Of a DNA stretch of 20,506 bases, positions 15,452 through 20,506 are shown piece by piece. The position numbers were made by a program, and so were the translations under genes. Each line of letters opens with the position of its first letter. Position 1 is the stretch's first letter. The notes under the pieces are model-generated. The model searched no databases. It was given only the letters and a program-made list of their open reading frames with translations, and had not been told where the DNA came from. This DNA comes from Halothece sp964463655 (GTDB taxonomy: Bacteria > Cyanobacteriota > Cyanobacteriia > Cyanobacteriales > Rubidibacteraceae), in contig CAYXDG010000063.1 of NCBI GenBank assembly GCA_964463655.1, positions 1 through 20,506 on the forward strand, written 5' to 3'.

Positions 15452-16315
15452 ATGGTAAAAATTAGACACTCACTGCTGCTTACTCTGTTCTTGATGGCGA
15501 CTTCTTTCCTAACACCAGCAACAGCCAAAGCAGAGACAATTCTCGAAGAAATTGAACGGACAGGGGTGTTAAGGGTAGGGATTCGCAATGATGCCATTCC
15601 GTTTGGGTATCGCAAGCCTAACGGTCAATTAACAGGCTATTGCGTGGATTTTATGGCTGCCTTGAAAGACCAGATTACAGAGAGGATTGATCGAGAGTGG
15701 CTATTGATTCGGTTGTTTCAATCTACAGCCTCGAATCGCTTTGGGTTAGTCGGCGATCGCACCCTTCATCTCGAATGTGGCCCCAATACCATCCCCGATG
15801 AACTGAGAGAAACAGGAGTCCGCTTTTCCAAGTCATTTTTTGTCACAGGAACTCAGCTGTTAGTTTTACAATCCCAGCGCGATCGCCTCAACCTTGAGAG
15901 TCCTTTAGAAGGAGTCCGCATTGCCGTTATCGGCGGGACGACCACTGAAATTTTATTGCGAGAGCGTTATCCTGATGCGGAGTTAGTTGAGTTACAAGGG
16001 TCAACGGCGAGACTGAGAGGAGCGCAGGGGGTATTACAAGGTCGGTTTGACGGCTTTGTCTCTGATGGCATCTTACTGGTCGGGCAAGTGGAAGCGCTAC
16101 AGGCTATAGGGATTCAAACGAGCAATTATGCGATCGTGCCAAATCAACCTCTCTCTTGTGATGAGTACGGGATGTTAATCCCAGACGATCCTGAATGGGA
16201 AACCTTGGTTAACAGTTTCATTGATAGTGAAGCAGAACGGGAAATTTGGCGAGATTGGTTTGAGGTAGCACTTCCCAAAATTGAAACTACCCAACGAGTT
16301 TGTAATGGCAATTAG
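15452..16315 (+). CDS. Periplasmic amino-acid-type solute-binding protein (family 3)
   Basis: A 287-residue exported protein. Its signal peptide is MVKIRHSLLLTLFLMATSFL plus TPATAKA, with probable cleavage after Ala27. The mature part opens ILEEIERTGVLRVGIRNDAIPFGYRKPNGQLTGYCVDF, the usual start of family 3 (PBPb) binding proteins that deliver polar amino acids or similar ligands to ABC importers. Later come VRIAVIGGTTTEILLRERYP and RFDGFVSDG, matching the second lobe. Four mature cysteines occur, unusually many. No permease or ATPase gene is adjacent, so it is an orphan binding protein and its ligand is unknown. AGGA directly abuts the ATG, too close to be a normal ribosome site; GAGAAG lies farther upstream. 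Confidence 0.85.
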   Translation: MVKIRHSLLLTLFLMATSFLTPATAKAETILEEIERTGVLRVGIRNDAIPFGYRKPNGQLTGYCVDFMAALKDQITERIDREWLLIRLFQSTASNRFGLVGDRTLHLECGPNTIPDELRETGVRFSKSFFVTGTQLLVLQSQRDRLNLESPLEGVRIAVIGGTTTEILLRERYPDAELVELQGSTARLRGAQGVLQGRFDGFVSDGILLVGQVEALQAIGIQTSNYAIVPNQPLSCDEYGMLIPDDPEWETLVNSFIDSEAEREIWRDWFEVALPKIETTQRVCNGN

Positions 16316-16360
16316 AACCCAATAACACTTTTGACAGACTAAAACAGAAAGATAATCATC

Positions 16361-17230
16361 ATGTGGACAGAAATCGCTGAACAAATTTCTCAAGCAATGG
16401 GAAAACCCTTTACGATTGAAGACCACTGGGTTGTGGGTGGGGGTTCCATTAGTCAAAGTTATGGGATTACAGATGGAACAGACACCTATTTTCTCAAGTT
16501 TAATCAGGCTTCAAAATCAGAAATGTTTGCAGCCGAAGCTCTGGGATTAAAAGAAATGTATGATACCCATACGATTCGCGTCCCACAACCAATTTGTTGG
16601 GGAGTTGCTGGCAATTATGCTTATATTGTGATGGAGTTGCTAGACTTAGGAAGGGGAGGCGGTTCAGAAGTTTGGGAAACAATGGGAGAACAACTAGCGC
16701 AAATGCACCGTCAAGGAGTCGCTGAAAAGTTCGGTTGGCATCGCAATAATACCATTGGTTCGACCCCGCAAATTAACACCTTTATGGACAACTGGGCTGA
16801 TTTTTTTGCAGAACATCGCATCGGATATCAGGTGCGTCTGGCTAAGCGTAGAGGAGGAAGTTATCCTGACACTGAGAAAGTGGTGGCGAAAGTACGGGAA
16901 GTGTTAGCGGATCATCATCCTCAACCGTCGCTGGTACATGGTGACTTATGGGGGGGAAATGCTGCGGTAACAAAAGGGGGAGAACCAGTGATTCTCGATC
17001 CTGCTACCTATTACGGCGATCGCGAAGTGGATATCGCCATGAGTGAGTTGTTTGGGGGATTTCCTGCTACGTTTTATCAAGGCTATAATTCTGCTTGGGA
17101 ACTCGATGCAGGCTATAAACAGCGTAAAGACCTTTACAATCTTTATCACATCCTGAACCACTTTAACTTGTTTGGCGGTGGTTATGGTTCCCAAGCGAGT
17201 CGGATGATTGAGCGTTTAATAAGAAGTTAA
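16361..17230 (+). CDS. Fructosamine kinase family protein
   Basis: A 289-residue member of the fructosamine-3-kinase/ketosamine-3-kinase family, which phosphorylates sugar adducts on protein lysines so that they detach (deglycation). It has an aminoglycoside-phosphotransferase-like kinase fold. A Gly-rich loop (VVGGGSISQSYGI, 24-36) precedes Lys46 (FLKFN). The hinge region is IVMELLDL (89-96). The catalytic loop is LVHGDLWGGN (191-200) with Asp195. ILDPATYYGDREVD (211-224) supplies the metal-binding Asp213. The C-terminal helix YNLYHILNHFNLFGGGYG is typical of the family. All key residues are present. Its stop overlaps the stop of the convergent 66-residue gene by three to four bases. Confidence 0.93.
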   Translation: MWTEIAEQISQAMGKPFTIEDHWVVGGGSISQSYGITDGTDTYFLKFNQASKSEMFAAEALGLKEMYDTHTIRVPQPICWGVAGNYAYIVMELLDLGRGGGSEVWETMGEQLAQMHRQGVAEKFGWHRNNTIGSTPQINTFMDNWADFFAEHRIGYQVRLAKRRGGSYPDTEKVVAKVREVLADHHPQPSLVHGDLWGGNAAVTKGGEPVILDPATYYGDREVDIAMSELFGGFPATFYQGYNSAWELDAGYKQRKDLYNLYHILNHFNLFGGGYGSQASRMIERLIRS

Positions 17231-17427
17231 ATATCGTCTGGGATGACCCATTTGGGGGGTTCTGCTCGTTTCTTTTTCACCGCTTCTTCTGCCATGTTTA
17301 GCATTTGGTCAAGAGAGGTATTATTAATAAATTTAGAGGCTTGGGTAGCATATTCTTTGTGGGGACATTTATCCCCTAAAACACAGCCGTTGACACAGGC
17401 TTCAGCACAGTTGATTTGGGGTTGCAT
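17227..17427 (-). CDS. Small Cys-rich protein, 66 residues
   Basis: The N-terminus holds four cysteines with regular spacing (Cys7, Cys11, Cys15, Cys21: C-x3-C-x3-C-x5-C) and a following His23. This suggests a metal or iron-sulfur site, or a disulfide-stabilised turn. The rest is helical and charged, with a tail KWVIPDDI. GAGGAG lies five bases before the ATG, a strong ribosome site that supports real translation. I do not recognise a named family. It converges with and overlaps the fructosamine kinase gene at the stop codons and is divergent from the small membrane protein gene. Confidence 0.8.
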   Translation of the reverse strand: MQPQINCAEACVNGCVLGDKCPHKEYATQASKFINNTSLDQMLNMAEEAVKKKRAEPPKWVIPDDI

Positions 17428-17527
17428 AAGACTCCTCTGTTGATGTTTTTATCTATTCTAATCCTTGTCCTACCAACAGCTTAGCTTACAGACCGTGACT
17501 CTTTATCAGTTATCGCTTTAGATAATA

Positions 17528-17710
17528 ATGATGTACTCTAAATTATTCACGAAGATCAGTCTTGGTTTAATGTTTATGGCTCTTTTGGTTTATCTTTTAC
17601 GAGGGTTGGAAATTCTTACGTTTGTGCCGGGGGGATTCATTTATTTATTATTGTTTTTCGCGATCGCGATCAGATTCCTTTCTCAATTAGCTCACAGACA
17701 ACGATGGTAA
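17528..17710 (+). CDS. Small two-helix membrane protein, 60 residues
   Basis: The protein opens MMYSKLFTKISLGLMFMALL and has a second hydrophobic segment (FIYLLLFFAIAIRF) after a RGLEILTFVPGG turn, then a basic tail (HRQRW). Two membrane helices with a conserved-looking Phe-Val-Pro-Gly-Gly link are predicted. The first ATG at 17528 is followed directly by a second at 17531; either could be used. No strong ribosome site is seen. Function is unknown. It stands alone between a divergent small gene and dnaN. Confidence 0.65.
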   Translation: MMYSKLFTKISLGLMFMALLVYLLRGLEILTFVPGGFIYLLLFFAIAIRFLSQLAHRQRW

Positions 17711-17842
17711 GTTGAAATACTCAAAAGATTCCTACTGACTCCGCTCTTATTAAAACTTTGAGTGAGTGTTAAACAGTCTTCGATGGAAATCAAAGCTAAT
17801 CTTCATGGATAATGGGAAAAGTTAATTCAATTGCCAATGCCC

Positions 17843-18994
17843 ATGAAACTTGTTTGCAGTCAAAGCGACCTCAAAACTAACTTATCTCTGGTCAGTCGCG
17901 CTGTCCCCTCTCGTCCCACTCATCCAGTCTTAGGGAATGTCCTTTTTGAAACTGACGCAGAAACCCAACGGATCACCCTGACTGCTTTTGATCTCAGTTT
18001 AGGACTAGAAACCAGTTTCCCCGCCCAAGTCAGTGAAAGTCGGACGTTTACCCTCCCGGCCAAACTCTTAAACGATATTGTCACTCGTCTTCCTGAAGGA
18101 GAAGTCACCTTACTGGGAATGGGAGATGAAGCAGACGGAGAAGACCAATTTAGTGCGACCTTGATTTCAGCATCAGGGCGTTTTCGGTTACGGGGGATGA
18201 GTGCTGAAGAATTCCCCAATTTACCTGAAATTGAAACCGAACAGGCTTTAGATGTTCCTGTTTCGGCTTTAGTGGATGGTTTGAGTTCGACCCTATTCGC
18301 CACAAGCGCTGAAGAAGCAAAACAAGTGTTAACAGGAGTTCATCTCACCCGCAAAGCAGACAGCTTGGAATTTGCCGCCACAGATGGACACCGTTTAGCC
18401 GTGCTTGAAGCCACTCAAGATGGCATTGAAGGCGCAACAGAAGGGTTTGCAATCACGATTCCAGCCCGTGCGTTGCGAGAGTTGGAACGGATGATTAAAA
18501 CCCAAAAAGAGGACGCGATCGTGAAAATGCGTTGTGATGAAGTGCAAGTTGCTTTTGAATTAGACTTACAACGTTTAATTAGCCGTAAACTTGATGGCGC
18601 TTATCCCGCTTATGACCAACTAATTCCTCAACAATTTTCTAAACAAATTACCTTAGAACGGAAGCGCCTACTCAGCAGTTTAGATTTAGTTTCAGTGCTT
18701 GCCGACCAGCAAAATAATGTGATTAAATTTAGTATTGATCAAGAAGAACAACAATTGTCTTTATCTGTTGATGCGAAAGAAGTAGGCAGTGCCAAAGAGT
18801 CGATCGCAGCACAAATTACAGGAGACAGTATTGATATTGCTTTTAATGTGAAATATCTTATGGATGGGTTAAAAGCCTTTCGCGGAAATGAGATCCAAAT
18901 GCAGTTAAATGAAGCTGCACAACCTGTTATTTTTACTCCATTAGGGGAGTTGAAAATGACTTATTTGGTGATGCCTGTACAGTTACGGGACTAA
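17843..18994 (+). CDS. dnaN: DNA polymerase III subunit beta (sliding clamp)
   Basis: Forms the ring-shaped homodimer that tethers the replicative polymerase to DNA. The 383 residues cover the three clamp domains. The N-terminus MKLVCSQSDLKTNLSLVSRA and the SRPTHPVLGNVLFE strand are typical. FAATDGHRLAVLEA lies in the second domain, and the C-terminus PVIFTPLGELKMTYLVMPVQLRD contains the MP-(V/M)-(R/Q)-L ending that lines the partner-binding pocket. ATG 17843 is chosen because the family begins at MKL; ATG 17837 and TTG 17831 in the same frame would add two to four residues. dnaA is not adjacent, which is usual in cyanobacteria. A hairpin follows the stop. Confidence 0.97.
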   Translation: MKLVCSQSDLKTNLSLVSRAVPSRPTHPVLGNVLFETDAETQRITLTAFDLSLGLETSFPAQVSESRTFTLPAKLLNDIVTRLPEGEVTLLGMGDEADGEDQFSATLISASGRFRLRGMSAEEFPNLPEIETEQALDVPVSALVDGLSSTLFATSAEEAKQVLTGVHLTRKADSLEFAATDGHRLAVLEATQDGIEGATEGFAITIPARALRELERMIKTQKEDAIVKMRCDEVQVAFELDLQRLISRKLDGAYPAYDQLIPQQFSKQITLERKRLLSSLDLVSVLADQQNNVIKFSIDQEEQQLSLSVDAKEVGSAKESIAAQITGDSIDIAFNVKYLMDGLKAFRGNEIQMQLNEAAQPVIFTPLGELKMTYLVMPVQLRD

Positions 18995-19035
18995 TCATTA
19001 GTTAACAATTAATAGTTTGTTTTTGCTGCATGGTG

Positions 19036-19054
19036 CTACCCCGTTGGGGGGTAG
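19036..19054. terminator. Hairpin between the convergent dnaN and DMT transporter genes
   Basis: CTACCCC (19036-19042) pairs perfectly with GGGGTAG (19048-19054) around a 5-base loop. It lies 42 bases after the dnaN stop and 18 bases before the stop of the opposing gene. T-tracts are weak on both sides, so it is a plausible but not strong bidirectional terminator. Confidence 0.5.
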
Positions 19055-19071
19055 TCTTCAAATAAAATTGC

Positions 19072-20019
19072 TCACCAAGATTCAGAAGTGGCTGCTTTGC
19101 TGGTTTGAGCGACATAAATGCCCGTGAGAACAACTGCAAAAGCTAACCAAGTTGTCAGGGTTAATCCTTCAACAAATATAAACCAAGCTAAGACCGCGCT
19201 AATAATGGGTTCTAGAAGTAAAAACAGTGAGACAAAACTAGAAGAAAAGACATTCATACTATCAGCGAGTAAGCGCTGTCCCAGTCCTTCACTAATTAAT
19301 CCTAAGCCAATGACTGCAAATATAGCAACTTGTGTCGTGGGAAAGAGTTGACCTTCTAAGAAGATCGTGGTGGGGAGTAAAATGATTGCGCCAGTAGCAC
19401 AGCGCCAGAGTAATATTGTAGTGGCTGAAAAACGCGATCGCAGTTGTTCAACAATTAGAAAATATGTCCCTAAAAAAACTGCAGACAAGAAGGCGTAAAC
19501 ATCACCAAGGAGAGAACCTTCTGCTGCTCCATTTAAGTCTTCAATTCCTAGTGTAATCGCTCCCAACACCGCGATCGCCATCCCAATTAAAAATTTAGAA
19601 TCAAACTTTTTCTTTAAAAATAGCCAGCTTCCTAATGTGGTAAAAATTGGGGTTAAATTATTCAACAAGACACTTTTAGCAACCGTGGTGTATTGTAAAG
19701 AAATTGCCCATAAGACAAGGGAAATTGCAGCAATCACTCCCACTAATCCTAATAACCACCATTGTTGTCCAGTAATTTTTTTTGCTTCCTCATTGTCATT
19801 GGTAGAAGAAAATTTTTCTGTAATGAATCGTCCAACGCCAAAACTGATAAAAAAGATAAACAAACGATTGAAGACAGTTCCATTGGGGCCAAGTTCCGTT
19901 TCGCTGAGACGGATAAAAATCGGCGCAAAGGAAACTGCAAGTAGTGCAAAGCACAGAGTTAAAAACGCAAACAAGGAAGGGCGACCAACTTTGGGAAGTG
20001 GAATTAATTTTTCTGGCAT
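19072..20019 (-). CDS. DMT-superfamily transporter with two EamA domains
   Basis: A 315-residue inner-membrane protein with about ten predicted helices in two EamA repeats (about residues 17-155 and 165-305). The first repeat contains APIFIRLSETELGPNGTVFNR and the stretch YTTVAKSVLLNNLTPIFTTL. The second contains LLLEPIISAVLAWFIFVEGL before the last helix, a typical EamA ending. Members export or import metabolites such as amino acids or nucleotide derivatives; the substrate cannot be inferred. GGAG lies five bases before the ATG at 20019. It converges with dnaN and is divergent from the arsM fragment. Confidence 0.9.
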   Translation of the reverse strand: MPEKLIPLPKVGRPSLFAFLTLCFALLAVSFAPIFIRLSETELGPNGTVFNRLFIFFISFGVGRFITEKFSSTNDNEEAKKITGQQWWLLGLVGVIAAISLVLWAISLQYTTVAKSVLLNNLTPIFTTLGSWLFLKKKFDSKFLIGMAIAVLGAITLGIEDLNGAAEGSLLGDVYAFLSAVFLGTYFLIVEQLRSRFSATTILLWRCATGAIILLPTTIFLEGQLFPTTQVAIFAVIGLGLISEGLGQRLLADSMNVFSSSFVSLFLLLEPIISAVLAWFIFVEGLTLTTWLAFAVVLTGIYVAQTSKAATSESW

Positions 20020-20219
20020 CTCGACTCCATCTTACAAGTTATGAGACTTTAGACCACTGCTAAATCCTCACGGGTACTTCGTGACATCTTTATGGAATTA
20101 AGGAACTAAGAACAGTGTACTAGACTACAGCAATCATTCATCATCTATTTCAAAAAATATCAGAGAAAATTAAGGCAGCGATCGCACAATAGAAAAGACC
20201 AAATACATTTCAACACACG

Positions 20220-20489
20220 ATGACCTATCTTGAAACCACAGCTAAATTCTATCAAGAAGTTGCCCAAACCCCAGCAGTGGGCTTATGTTGCCTCCAGAAT
20301 AGCTCCTTCCAACTCCCAGGACTCAAGATTCCCCACGCCATGGCAAACATGAATTATGGCTGCGGAACAACGGTTCAACCCACAGAATTAGTTAACCAGC
20401 CAACCGTCCTTTATGTGGGTGTAGGAGGCGGTTTAGAAGCCTTACAATTTGCTTATCAAAAATTTGGGTCTAAAACCCCGTCCTTCTAG
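20220..20489 (+). pseudogene. arsM: 5' part of an arsM-type arsenite methyltransferase gene, interrupted
   Basis: The product opens MTYLETTAKFYQEVAQTPAV, then GLCCLQ, LPGLKIPHAM and MNYGCGTTVQPTELV. It reaches YVGVGGGLEALQFAY, the SAM-binding motif I. This matches the cyanobacterial arsenosugar-biosynthesis type ArsM, which methylates arsenite using SAM. Relatives continue for a few hundred residues, but here homology ends after LQFAY (near 20455). The frame then runs QKFGSKTPSF to a TAG at 20487-20489, inside a hairpin that looks like a transposon end. The gene is therefore probably interrupted by an insertion, with the remainder beyond the window. No clear ribosome site precedes the ATG; the DMT transporter gene is divergent 200 bp away. 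Confidence 0.75.
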
Positions 20490-20506
20490 GACGGCTTTAT
20501 ATTTTT
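20466..20506. mobile_element. Probable terminus of an IS200/IS605- or IS607-type element (partial)
   Basis: GGGTCTAAAACCCC is followed by a perfect 6-bp hairpin, CCGTCC (20478-20483) with GGACGG (20489-20494) around TTCTA, and then T-rich bases to the window edge. Such subterminal hairpins mark the ends of tnpA/tnpB elements. It begins where arsM homology stops. The exact boundary (somewhere around 20456-20470) and the orientation cannot be fixed here, and no transposase codons are inside the window. Confidence 0.5.

Noticed and set aside
15212..15469. 85-codon minus-strand frame in the sqdX/solute-binding spacer.
   Set aside because: It looks random, overlaps the start of the binding-protein gene and crosses the promoter and repeat; no ribosome site.
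19637..20044. 135-codon open frame opposite the DMT transporter.
   Set aside because: It is a Lys/Thr/Pro-biased shadow of hydrophobic codons on the other strand with no recognisable domain.
221..20473. Shared TTGGGTCT string at 221-228 (minus) and near 20464-20471 (plus) as matching transposon ends.
   Set aside because: The left copy lies within readable tnpA codons (LGLGVTP), so it is coding sequence and the match is probably chance.
20478..20494. Right-edge hairpin as an intrinsic terminator.
   Set aside because: It lies inside what should be the middle of arsM, where a terminator makes no sense; a transposon end explains both the hairpin and the loss of homology.

Overview
The window is cyanobacterial chromosome. 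The HIP1 octamer GCGATCGC recurs at least 15 times in 20.5 kb, and several genes are cyanobacterial in type: sqdX for sulfolipid synthesis, a threonyl-tRNA synthetase without the TGS domain, an arsenosugar-type arsM, and dnaN outside a dnaA cluster. AT-rich spacers and protein style suit a unicellular lineage such as the Halothece/Crocosphaera group. That placement is inference only.

Layout. Positions 1-262 hold a decayed IS607-type element on the minus strand: the N-terminal helix-turn-helix part of tnpA, broken by frameshifts and a stop, running by an ATGA overlap into the start of a frameshifted tnpB that leaves the window. Next come a GH57/DUF3536 protein (minus), a Ca2+/H+ exchanger (plus) and a DEP-domain protein (minus). 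A palindrome-rich divergent spacer leads to ilvD (plus) with a terminator, then an alpha/beta hydrolase. A long spacer with inverted and direct repeats precedes rpsU and a SlyD-like FKBP gene, closed by a terminator, and then thrS.

From 10701 to 13682, all on the minus strand, lies the least ordinary part. In transcription order it holds a 56-residue two-helix membrane protein, a 54-residue charged helical protein, a 687-residue DndD-like SMC-family ATPase whose start overlaps the stop of the 54-residue gene (ATGA), and a 125-residue protein of unknown function. No dndA, dndB, dndC or dndE is present in the window. sqdX lies upstream on the same strand. An AT-rich spacer of about 490 bp, with a strong-looking promoter and two copies of a 36-bp sequence, separates sqdX from an orphan periplasmic solute-binding protein. 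After it come a fructosamine-kinase-family gene, a small Cys-rich protein, a small membrane protein, dnaN, and a DMT/EamA transporter.

The right edge holds the first 80 or so codons of an arsM-type arsenite methyltransferase gene. Its homology ends at a hairpin sequence resembling the end of an IS200/IS605 or IS607 element, so arsM looks interrupted. Transposon debris therefore lies at both edges. Most of the window is ordinary core metabolism. The best candidate for something not well described is the four-gene minus-strand module around the DndD-like ATPase.
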